From positions 1-5,236 of the forward strand of contig CAIQLZ010000035.1 of the NCBI GenBank assembly GCA_903872785.1: 5,236 bases of DNA. Reading direction: 5' to 3'. The position numbers and the translations under genes were made by a program. Shown in pieces: positions 1 to 5,236 of this stretch. This DNA is from Candidatus Levyibacteriota bacterium. Lineage in GTDB: Bacteria; Patescibacteriota; Microgenomatia; Levybacterales; UBA12049. The notes below the pieces were generated by a model. It saw only the letters and a list, made by a program, of their open reading frames with translations, was not told where the DNA came from and did no database searches. Positions within the stretch are counted from its first letter, which is position 1. Each line of letters starts with the position of its first letter.

Positions 1-18
1 TCTATAGTTTTCTTCCGT

Positions 19-44
19 GTCATGCTGAACTCGTTTCAGCATCT
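19..44 (+). repeat. REP-like palindrome, first copy
   Basis: A perfect 8-bp inverted repeat (atgctgaa at 22-29, ttcagcat at 35-42) closes a 5-base loop. The form, gtcatgctgaa / loop / ttcagcatct, matches from memory a repetitive extragenic palindrome type that is widespread in Patescibacteria and Bacteroidetes genomes. Such repeats are often mobilised by REP-associated Y1 tyrosine transposases, but no such gene is in this window. The stem-loop could fold in RNA upstream of mrdA. That it is a dispersed repeat cannot be shown from one window; the palindrome itself is seen directly. Confidence 0.65.
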
Positions 45-53
45 TAATAAGGG

Positions 54-83
54 TAATCATGAAATAAATTCAGGATGATAACG
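54..83 (-). repeat. REP-like palindrome, second copy, inverted and imperfect
   Basis: Read on the minus strand, this segment has the same plan as the copy at 19-44: a tcatcctgaa arm, a 5-base AT-rich loop, then ttcatgat. The stem pairs 56-60 with 75-79 and 61-63 with 69-71. Three bases (72-74) are unpaired, as if the other arm had lost its partner triplet. The two copies lie about 10 bp apart in opposite orientation, like the paired REPs of bacterial interspersed mosaic elements. This copy ends 14 bp before the mrdA start codon, so it lies in the gene's leader. Confidence 0.5.
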
Positions 84-97
84 AAAGAGAGTTAATT

Positions 98-1894
98 ATG
101 GTCAAAATCGGGCCCGCGTTCGGAGATTACATAAAGCTTGAAAAAAGCCAAAAACATTCTGAGAATTCAAGCCGCAACTATTTGATTAGAAGTTATGTCT
201 TACCTGTAATTTTGATTATAGGAGTAGTTCTGATTATTGCAAGACTATTTTATCTTCAAATTATTGAAGGAAATAATTATCTGAAGCTTTCGGAATCTAA
301 CAGAACGAAAACAGTTATTATTCATGCTCCCCGCGGAATTATTTTTGATCGTCAGGGCGTGCCTTTGGTTTTTAACGTTCCCGGATTTAGGGAGGTGTCA
401 GACGGTACCTCCTTGAATGACAAAACAATACTTATTGATAAAAATGAGGCCTTAAATTTATTATCGGAAGGGAAAACCAATCTCGAAGTAGATTCCTTAA
501 GAAATTATCCGTATAGAGACATTACTTCTCATGTTTTAGGATACATAGGGCAAATCTCAGAAGAGGAGTTGGCCAGTAAAGAATTTGCGAACTATAAGGG
601 AGGGGACCTGATTGGAAAAATAGGAATAGAAAGGGAATACGAGAGTTTTCTTAAGGGCGCTAATGGAAAGGAAATGATTGAAGTAGATAGTCAGGGTAAA
701 GAAATTCGTAAACTGGGTCTTACTGATCCGATACCTGGACAAAACATTATGCTTACTTTGGATATCGGGCTTCAAAAGGCAGTTTTTGCTGCCGCAAAAG
801 ACATCAAAAAAGGAGCAGTAATTGTCTCTAGCCTCAAAGGTGAAATATTAGCGCTTTTGTCAAAACCCTCTTTTGATTCCAATCTTTTTACCATGGGCGA
901 TGAATATTCCGCAAGTGAGGATTCAGTTTATAAATCTACAGCACAAATCCTACTGGATACGGAAAATCAGCCTCTTTTAAATCGGGCGATTTCCGGAACA
1001 TATCCGCCTGGATCAACCTTCAAAATGGTTGTAGCTGCTGCAGGATTGGAAGATAAAATTATTGACAAAAATTTTACTATTGAAGATACGGGAATATTAA
1101 GAATTGGTAATTTTTCTTTTTCCAACTGGTATTTTACTCAGTACGGAAAGACAGATGGGGAAGTAAATGTAGTAAAAGCTATTCAGCGGTCAAATGACAT
1201 TTTTTTCTACAAATTAGCAGGTATGGTTGGTGTTGACAATCTATCTTACTTCGCAGAAAAGTTCGGTTTAGGAAAAAAACTAGGTATTGACTTAACAGGA
1301 GAAACGGGGGGGGCAGTGCCGACGGAAGAATGGAAGAAAAAGATTATTGGAGAGGATTGGTATTTGGGAGATACGTATCATTATGGAATCGGACAGGGTT
1401 TCTTGCTGACAACTCCTCTTCAGGTAAACGCCTGGACACAAGCAATTGCAAATGAAGGGACGCTGTATCGTCCACATCTTCTGCTTAATGCTAAATTTTC
1501 AGCGCTAAATAAAAATTTTTTAAATTCAGAGAATGCTTCTTTGATCCGTGATGGGATGATTGAAGCATGTTTTCCTGGAGGGGTTGCATGGCCATTATTT
1601 GATTTTAAGGTTAAAAATGCAAGTCTTAAAATAGACGGAAAAAATATTTTGGAAGCATCCCTTGCAACAACTTCAGCGGATTTTAAAGATTATAGAAAAA
1701 TTGTAATTGCCTGTAAGACTGGTACGGCACAGCATGGAGGAGAAACTACGATGCCTCATGCCTGGATTACTCTTTTTGCACCTGCTTACAATCCGCAAAT
1801 TATTATTACTGTTCTGTCCGAAGATAGCGGTGAGGGTTCCAATGTTGCCGCTCCCATCGCAAAAAAGATTTTGGAAGAGTGGTTTAAGCGATAA
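98..1894 (+). CDS. mrdA: Penicillin-binding protein 2, peptidoglycan D,D-transpeptidase of the elongation machinery
   Basis: This is a class B penicillin-binding protein of 598 residues that cross-links peptidoglycan stem peptides outside the membrane. In the family it works with the SEDS glycosyltransferase RodA in the Rod complex. Visible features: a short cytoplasmic N-terminus, one membrane anchor at about residues 33-55, the dimerisation/pedestal signature RGIIFDRQG at 79-87, the HVLGYIGQISEEEL segment at 145-158, and GIEREYESFLKGANGKE at 176-192. The transpeptidase domain has the catalytic SxxK (S306-T-F-K309), the second motif S365-N-D367 (SxD, as I recall for E. coli PBP2) and K540-T-G-T, followed by HAWITLFAP (554-562). 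All catalytic motifs are intact. The segment between the RGIIFDR motif and RNYPYRD (135-141) is short compared with E. coli PBP2 (633 residues). About 40 extra residues lie before KTG, beginning GVAWPLFDFK. The ATG at 98 is preceded by a weak purine-rich stretch (84-91). FtsI is the main alternative, but the pedestal motifs favour PBP2. Confidence 0.9.
   Translation: MVKIGPAFGDYIKLEKSQKHSENSSRNYLIRSYVLPVILIIGVVLIIARLFYLQIIEGNNYLKLSESNRTKTVIIHAPRGIIFDRQGVPLVFNVPGFREVSDGTSLNDKTILIDKNEALNLLSEGKTNLEVDSLRNYPYRDITSHVLGYIGQISEEELASKEFANYKGGDLIGKIGIEREYESFLKGANGKEMIEVDSQGKEIRKLGLTDPIPGQNIMLTLDIGLQKAVFAAAKDIKKGAVIVSSLKGEILALLSKPSFDSNLFTMGDEYSASEDSVYKSTAQILLDTENQPLLNRAISGTYPPGSTFKMVVAAAGLEDKIIDKNFTIEDTGILRIGNFSFSNWYFTQYGKTDGEVNVVKAIQRSNDIFFYKLAGMVGVDNLSYFAEKFGLGKKLGIDLTGETGGAVPTEEWKKKIIGEDWYLGDTYHYGIGQGFLLTTPLQVNAWTQAIANEGTLYRPHLLLNAKFSALNKNFLNSENASLIRDGMIEACFPGGVAWPLFDFKVKNASLKIDGKNILEASLATTSADFKDYRKIVIACKTGTAQHGGETTMPHAWITLFAPAYNPQIIITVLSEDSGEGSNVAAPIAKKILEEWFKR
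1306..1313 (+). repeat. Eight-base G homopolymer inside mrdA
   Basis: Eight consecutive G residues span the codons for T403, G404, G405 and A406 of PBP2. They lie between the SxD motif and the KTG motif. This is unusual in an AT-rich gene. Loss or gain of one G would shift the frame and remove the KTG box. In this sequence the frame is intact. It could be a slippage-prone site, or simply a chance Gly-Gly-Ala codon choice. Confidence 0.6.
1865..1891 (+). repeat. Left copy of a 27-bp imperfect direct repeat (3' end of mrdA)
   Basis: This segment encodes the last nine residues of PBP2 (KILEEWFKR). A copy with 23 of 27 bases identical lies at 2698-2724, beyond the next gene. The two copies bracket the 241-residue gene and its promoter. 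Confidence 0.6.
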
Positions 1895-1911
1895 TTTCAG
1901 TGTTAGTCAAT

Positions 1912-1940
1912 TTGCTTCGAGTTTATTTTTAGAATATAAT
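1912..1940 (+). promoter_or_regulatory. Sigma-70-type promoter for the 241-residue gene
   Basis: A perfect -10 box TATAAT (1935-1940) lies 17 bp after TTGCTT (1912-1917), which matches the first three bases of the -35 consensus. Transcription would start near 1947, giving a leader of only about 18 bases before the ATG at 1965. That leader has no Shine-Dalgarno sequence. The promoter begins just after the mrdA stop codon, so the gene can be expressed independently of mrdA. Confidence 0.6.
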
Positions 1941-1964
1941 TTACAATCACTTTCTAAAATAATT

Positions 1965-2690
1965 ATGGCAAGTTTAGCAGAAACAAAATTGAGCATTATT
2001 CAGCAATCTTTATCTAGTCAAATAAGGTGTCAAATTGATAAAAACAAGCAGATGTTGTTGCCTATTAACGACAATTGGACGTGTTATGGTTCGCCTATAG
2101 AAGCTTACGAAGATGAGTTTAAGCCAGTTTTAGATTCTGAGAATATAGTTGATTTAGTTAAGAAAAAATCTTCGCCTGTTGTGATAGATTTAATGGCTCC
2201 TTCAGATACCCTAGCTAGTCTTTTTAGAAAAATTCCCCATAAATCTAAGTTTGGAATAGCTCTTTCCTATATTGATAGAAGAAGCACAAATAAATTTAAA
2301 AGAGACGAAAAATTAGGAATAAAACAGCTAGCTGGAGATATACTAGGAGTTACAACTTGGAAGGAAATTGAGGAAACGCTTAATGGACGAAAAGCCGATT
2401 TAATCATGGAGAGAGCTATAGGAGGGAAAATGACTATTACATCAAATGTAAGGGTGCATGCGGTTTTACTAAATAGAGTCTGGAAATTATTGAGTAATGA
2501 TTATGGGATATTACTGGTTGAAATGCCGTCTTGCGGAAATAATTTTTTGTTAAATAACAAGATAAGAAATCTTTCGGACTGGCTATCACTTCTTAAAGAA
2601 AAAGAAATTGGTGTAGTTTGTGCAGGCAATGGAACAATGAAGCTTACGAAGACCCCTAATTCCCCCAAAGAATTGCCATTCTTGGAATAA
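1965..2690 (+). CDS. Uncharacterised 241-residue protein, possibly a degenerate methyltransferase fold
   Basis: I do not recognise a named family. The reading frame is open from 1707, but the upstream part overlaps mrdA in another frame. The ATG at 1965 follows a promoter at 1912-1940 and gives a sensible soluble protein, so I chose it. No signal peptide or membrane segment is visible. The order of hydrophobic strands suggests a Rossmann-like fold: PVVIDLMAPSDTLASLF (71-87), FGIALSYIDRRS (96-107), LAGDIL (122-127), KADLIMERAIGG (143-154) and YGILLVEMPS (180-189). This resembles class I SAM-dependent methyltransferases: strand 1 ending in D/P, an acidic GD before strand 4, then a DLI strand. 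However, the glycine-rich SAM loop (GxGxG) is missing, so the activity is unproven and may be lost. The gene is flanked by two copies of the mrdA 3' end. Existence as a gene is likely; the fold is an inference. Confidence 0.75.
   Translation: MASLAETKLSIIQQSLSSQIRCQIDKNKQMLLPINDNWTCYGSPIEAYEDEFKPVLDSENIVDLVKKKSSPVVIDLMAPSDTLASLFRKIPHKSKFGIALSYIDRRSTNKFKRDEKLGIKQLAGDILGVTTWKEIEETLNGRKADLIMERAIGGKMTITSNVRVHAVLLNRVWKLLSNDYGILLVEMPSCGNNFLLNNKIRNLSDWLSLLKEKEIGVVCAGNGTMKLTKTPNSPKELPFLE
2665..2685 (+). terminator. Weak stem-loop at the end of the 241-residue gene
   Basis: CCAA-(A)-GAAT at 2665-2673 pairs with ATTCTTGG at 2678-2685 around a TGCC loop, giving eight pairs with one bulged A. It ends three bases before the stop codon and is followed by an AT-rich stretch (aataattt) rather than a clean T run. 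It could be a weak intrinsic terminator or only a coincidental hairpin in coding sequence. Confidence 0.25.
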
Positions 2691-2697
2691 TTTGCTG

Positions 2698-2736
2698 AAG
2701 ATTTTGGAGGAATGGTTTAGGAGATATAAGGGTTGA
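2698..2736 (+). pseudogene. Remnant of a second PBP2 C-terminus
   Basis: Read in the frame starting at 2698, this segment encodes KILEEWFRRYKG followed by TGA (2734-2736). Its first nine residues match the PBP2 C-terminus (KILEEWFKR) at eight of nine positions. The nucleotide copies differ at four of 27 bases. Both Glu codons are swapped synonymously (gaa/gag against gag/gaa), and the Lys-to-Arg change is conservative. That pattern suggests divergence while the sequence was coding. No similarity to PBP2 is seen upstream of 2698, and the frame closes at a TGA at 2638-2640, so only the tail survives. This is either a relic of the original mrdA end or a tail brought in with the neighbouring gene. 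A chance match is possible but unlikely. Confidence 0.5.
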
Positions 2737-2773
2737 TAAAAAATTTGAATAACCGACATTTTAGCATTATTTA

Positions 2774-2811
2774 TTCAACTTCTTGACATCCCTTGTATAA
2801 TTGGAAACAAT
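2774..2811 (+). promoter_or_regulatory. Overlapping promoter elements upstream of topA
   Basis: Two perfect consensus boxes occur, but in the wrong relative spacing: TTGACA at 2783-2788 and TATAAT at 2796-2801, only 7 bp apart. Each could belong to its own promoter. TATAAT has a poor -35 (TTCAAC, 2774-2779) 16 bp upstream. TTGACA has a fair -10 (AACAAT, 2806-2811) 17 bp downstream. Either would start transcription about 20-35 bases before the topA ATG. Which is used cannot be told from sequence. Confidence 0.5.
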
Positions 2812-2831
2812 TGTTAAATTGTTGTATTGTT
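2806..2831 (+). promoter_or_regulatory. Palindrome and ATTGTT triple repeat in the topA leader
   Basis: A perfect 10-bp palindrome (AACAATTGTT, 2806-2815) overlaps the first of three ATTGTT hexamers. The hexamers begin at 2810, 2818 and 2826, so the period is exactly 8 bp. They lie at or just downstream of the expected transcription start and end nine bases before the topA start codon. This could be an operator or a leader element, but AT-rich chance repetition cannot be excluded. No Shine-Dalgarno sequence is evident between it and the ATG. Confidence 0.35.
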
Positions 2832-2839
2832 AAGTAATT

Positions 2840-4915
2840 ATGAAATTAGTTGTAGTTGAATCGCCTACAAAAGCGCGCACTATTGGGAAGTTTTTGGGAT
2901 CTGATTATGTGATCAAAGCTTCGATGGGACATGTTGTGGATTTGCCGAAAAGCAAATTAGCAATTGATGTAGATCATGACTTCAAGCCGCTTTACGAACA
3001 AGTTGCGGACAAAAAACAAATTATTGCTGATCTTAAATCGGAGGCTAAAAAAGCAGATAATGTTATCTTGGCGACTGACCCTGACCGGGAGGGAGAAGCA
3101 ATTGCCTATCATATTGCCGACATACTTTCCTCAAATAAAAAAACAAAAGTTCCCGTTTTGACCCGTTTCGCCGGATCAGGTCGAGCGCAAAAGAAAAATG
3201 AAAAAATTAACAGAATTGTCTTTCATGAAATTACCAAAGAAGCAATCGAGGATGCTTTAAAAAATCCCCGGGAAATAGATAAAAACTTAGTGGATGCGCA
3301 AACGGCACGCCGGGTTTTGGACCGTTTGGTTGGATACAAACTGTCTCCTCTTTTATGGAAAAAAGTACGGCGTGGTTTGTCAGCGGGCCGCGTTCAGTCG
3401 GTTGCTCTGAGAATTATTATTGAAAGAGAAAGGGAAATTGAAAAATTCGGAAAAGAAAAATATTGGAAAATTGCGGCAATATTAACAAAAGAAGCAAAAC
3501 AAACAGAGTTTGAATTAGTAGAAATAAATAATGAAAAAATTGAGATTCAAAAAACTTTTGATTTGTATGATGGACAATATAAAATTACCAAAACAAATAT
3601 TGATTCTGCCGGGAAAGCTCAGGATTTAGTTGCCAATTTAAGAACGAAAACATTTACAGTAGCAGATATCTTGCAAAAAGAAGTCAGAAGGAGTCCAATG
3701 CCTCCCTATACAACTTCAACTCTTCAGCAGGATGCTTCCAGAAAATTGGGAATAAACGGAAAAAGAACCATGGGCTTAGCGCAAAAACTATATGAAGAAG
3801 GTTATATCACTTATCACAGAACGGATTCGGTTACAATTTCCAAAGCTGCAATGTTGGCAATTATTAATTATGTCAAAAAAGAGTATGGGGAAAAATATGT
3901 TCCCGAGAAGCTTAGATTTTATTCCGTAAAGCAGAAATTAGCCCAAGAAGCCCACGAAGCCATAAGACCGACAAAAGCAGCAGTTTTGGGAACGGATGTC
4001 TCTGGTAATCTTGGCGGTGCGTATGGAAAACTTTATGATTTAATTTGGAGAAGAGCAATTGCATCTCAAATGTCGGATACGATAATAGAGTCAACAACGG
4101 TATTTGTTAATGCTCAGCCTTATAAGTTAAAAGCAAATGGATCGGTTTTGGTTTTTGAGGGATTTTTAAAAGTAAACCCATTAGGCTTATCCGACAATAA
4201 GTTACCAAAATTTGAAAGCGGCGAAAAACTGAATTTGATTGATGTTTTAGAGAAAGAACATGAAACTCTACCTCCGCCCAGATACAACGATGCTTCAATT
4301 ATAAAAACATTAGAGGAAAAAGGAATTGGCAGGCCTTCAACTTATGCAACAATTATATCAACGATTGAAAACAGAGGTTATATAGAAAGAGGAAGTCCGA
4401 TGAATGGCTCGGGACGGGGATTTTTTCCGACTGCGGTCGGAATTGCTGTCAATGATTTTTTGGTTGCCAACTTTTCCGATATCGATGATATTCCGTTTAC
4501 CGCGTTAATGGAAGATAGTTTGGATGAAATTGCAAATGGAAAGAAACAATGGGTATCGGTGACGCGTGATTTTTACACTCCGTTTGAAAAAAAACTGGAA
4601 AAAGTTGAAGAAGCAAAGAGAGTAAAAATTGCCTTTGAAGAAACTGACGAGAAATGTCCGACTTGCGACTCTCAATTAATAATCCGTACGGGGCGTTTTG
4701 GAAAATTTTTGGCATGTTCGACTTTTCCGAAATGTAAATTTACAAAAGCATTTATTGAAGAAACAGGTTTAAAATGTCCGAAAGACGGAGGAAACGTAAT
4801 TGTTAAAAAAACCCGCAAAGGCCGCCGTTTTTATGGTTGTTCCAATTACCCTAAATGCGATTTCGCTAGCTGGAAGTTGGAAGACGTTAAGGGCAAGGAG
4901 CAAATTCACAATTAG
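2840..4915 (+). CDS. topA: DNA topoisomerase I (type IA, omega protein)
   Basis: This 691-residue enzyme relaxes negatively supercoiled DNA by cutting and passing one strand. The TOPRIM domain opens the protein, with E8 in ESPTKA and the metal-binding D80-P-D82-R-E84. Next come VDAQTARRVLDRLVGYKLSP (151-170) and LSAGRVQSVALR (180-191). The catalytic tyrosine is Y325 in GYITYHRTDS (321-330). AQEAHEAIRPT (368-378) and KGIGRPSTYATIISTI (494-509) complete the core. The C-terminus carries two zinc-ribbon repeats: C606/C609/C626/C632, and a second with C646/C667/C673 that has CPKDGG in place of CPxCG, so one ligand is missing. E. coli TopA is longer (865 residues); this short form with two ribbons resembles Gram-positive enzymes. 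Oddities are a stretch of about 15-20 extra residues within TOPRIM (about 98-122) and His after the catalytic Tyr where bacterial enzymes usually have Met. The ATG at 2840 gives the expected MKLVVVESPTKA start. The last nine codons overlap the convergent gene. Confidence 0.97.
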   Translation: MKLVVVESPTKARTIGKFLGSDYVIKASMGHVVDLPKSKLAIDVDHDFKPLYEQVADKKQIIADLKSEAKKADNVILATDPDREGEAIAYHIADILSSNKKTKVPVLTRFAGSGRAQKKNEKINRIVFHEITKEAIEDALKNPREIDKNLVDAQTARRVLDRLVGYKLSPLLWKKVRRGLSAGRVQSVALRIIIEREREIEKFGKEKYWKIAAILTKEAKQTEFELVEINNEKIEIQKTFDLYDGQYKITKTNIDSAGKAQDLVANLRTKTFTVADILQKEVRRSPMPPYTTSTLQQDASRKLGINGKRTMGLAQKLYEEGYITYHRTDSVTISKAAMLAIINYVKKEYGEKYVPEKLRFYSVKQKLAQEAHEAIRPTKAAVLGTDVSGNLGGAYGKLYDLIWRRAIASQMSDTIIESTTVFVNAQPYKLKANGSVLVFEGFLKVNPLGLSDNKLPKFESGEKLNLIDVLEKEHETLPPPRYNDASIIKTLEEKGIGRPSTYATIISTIENRGYIERGSPMNGSGRGFFPTAVGIAVNDFLVANFSDIDDIPFTALMEDSLDEIANGKKQWVSVTRDFYTPFEKKLEKVEEAKRVKIAFEETDEKCPTCDSQLIIRTGRFGKFLACSTFPKCKFTKAFIEETGLKCPKDGGNVIVKKTRKGRRFYGCSNYPKCDFASWKLEDVKGKEQIHN

Positions 4916-5236
4916 GACCGATTCTGCCCACATAGGTTTTTCCATCCGGACACATTTTCGCTTCCTGGGTACAGGCTGTTTTTTGTTCCGGCGCTGGTGG
5001 AGACTGATTCGTGAATTTAAAAGTGGAAAGAATTTGACGAAGAATTATTGTTGTTTTAGGATTTACCGGTGCAAGGCGCATGGCAATAATTCCGCCTTTG
5101 GGATTGGAAATTTCAATGTTTGCTTGGGCTTCTTCATTGCTTTTTGCTCCCCAGTCAATTAGAGCCTTAACGGTATTGTTTATGGGTAGCGTTTCACATC
5201 GCGAAGTATTTTCAGGATAAGTGCCGCAGTAAGTAA
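4887..5236 (-). CDS. C-terminal part of a Cys-rich, probably exported protein (5' end outside the window)
   Basis: The minus-strand frame is open from the right edge (first full codon 5234-5232) to TAA at 4889-4887, giving about 116 residues. The methionine at 5079-5081 is internal and is not taken as the start. The visible part contains TYCGTYPENTSRCETLP near the edge, a segment rich in small polar and beta-type residues, then ILRQILSTFKFT and a Pro-rich linker (SPPAPEQ). It ends with a module whose cysteines are spaced C-x6-C-x13-C-x4-C, containing CPDGKTYVG and GPNCEFAPCP. From memory, this CPDG...GPNCEFAPCP tail recurs in bacterial proteins, often in Patescibacteria. Its function is unknown, and the cysteines suggest disulfides or metal binding outside the cytoplasm. 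No signal peptide can be checked because the N-terminus is missing. The gene is convergent with topA and shares 29 bp with it. Confidence 0.8.
   Translation of the reverse strand, partial: TYCGTYPENTSRCETLPINNTVKALIDWGAKSNEEAQANIEISNPKGGIIAMRLAPVNPKTTIILRQILSTFKFTNQSPPAPEQKTACTQEAKMCPDGKTYVGRIGPNCEFAPCP

Noticed and set aside
3..8. TATAGT as a -10 box for mrdA
   Set aside because: Any -35 box would lie outside the window, and mrdA may be transcribed with upstream genes. There is not enough evidence to call it.
557..775. Minus-strand open frames inside mrdA and topA (for example 557-775, 1292-1477, 3912-4097, 4107-4298, 4497-4715)
   Set aside because: They are antisense to conserved domains, and their translations show no recognisable domain, so they are shadows.
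1707..1964. Upstream extension of the 241-residue gene's reading frame into mrdA
   Set aside because: This part lies in an alternate frame of the well-conserved PBP2 C-terminus (KTG box region). The promoter at 1912-1940 lies downstream of it, so the ATG at 1965 is the better start.
2731..2754. GGTT...AACC as a terminator after the 241-residue gene
   Set aside because: Only four solid base pairs close a long AT-rich loop, and no T run follows.
2783..2801. TTGACA and TATAAT as one promoter
   Set aside because: The 7-bp spacing is far from the 16-18 bp needed, so they are treated as parts of two different candidate promoters.
4800..5162. A 120-codon plus-strand open frame across the topA end
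   Set aside because: It overlaps the conserved TopA zinc ribbon in another frame and is antisense to the Cys-rich gene. Its sequence looks like the complement of real coding sequence.
1..5236. CRISPR array, tRNA, rRNA, riboswitch or transposase gene
   Set aside because: No regularly spaced long repeats, cloverleaf, rRNA segments or transposase motifs were seen on either strand.

Overview
The window looks like part of a chromosome from a low-GC bacterium, probably a member of the Candidate Phyla Radiation (Patescibacteria; Microgenomates-like is my best guess). The signs are the overall AT-richness, weak or absent Shine-Dalgarno sequences, REP-like palindromes of the 'catgctgaa...ttcagcat' type, a compact PBP2 with a lineage-flavoured insert before its KTG motif, and a Cys-rich secreted-type tail of a kind I remember from such genomes. 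The placement is inference: no rRNA or other marker is present. The genetic code appears standard, with no in-frame TGA in the genes and tryptophan encoded by TGG.

Layout: (1) Positions 1-97 are non-coding and hold two REP-like palindromes in opposite orientation, directly upstream of the first gene. (2) Positions 98-1894 (+) encode a complete penicillin-binding protein 2 (mrdA family). (3) Positions 1895-1964 hold a good sigma-70-type promoter. (4) Positions 1965-2690 (+) encode a 241-residue protein of unknown function that may have a degenerate class I methyltransferase fold. (5) Positions 2691-2839 are non-coding. They begin with a diverged second copy of the last codons of mrdA and end with overlapping promoter elements, a 10-bp palindrome and three evenly spaced ATTGTT hexamers. 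(6) Positions 2840-4915 (+) encode a complete DNA topoisomerase I (topA). (7) Positions 4887-5236 (-) hold the 3' part of a convergent gene whose protein ends in a four-cysteine motif. It overlaps the topA end by 29 bp and runs off the right edge.

The genes do not form one obvious pathway. PBP2 builds peptidoglycan for elongation, and TopA relaxes negative supercoils. Each of the two downstream plus-strand genes has its own promoter-like sequence, so they may be separate transcription units. The most interesting structural point is that the 241-residue gene is bracketed by two imperfect copies of the mrdA 3' end. This suggests that the gene was inserted at, or carried along with, the tail of a PBP2 gene. 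I found no CRISPR array, tRNA, rRNA or transposase, and no convincing new multi-gene system.
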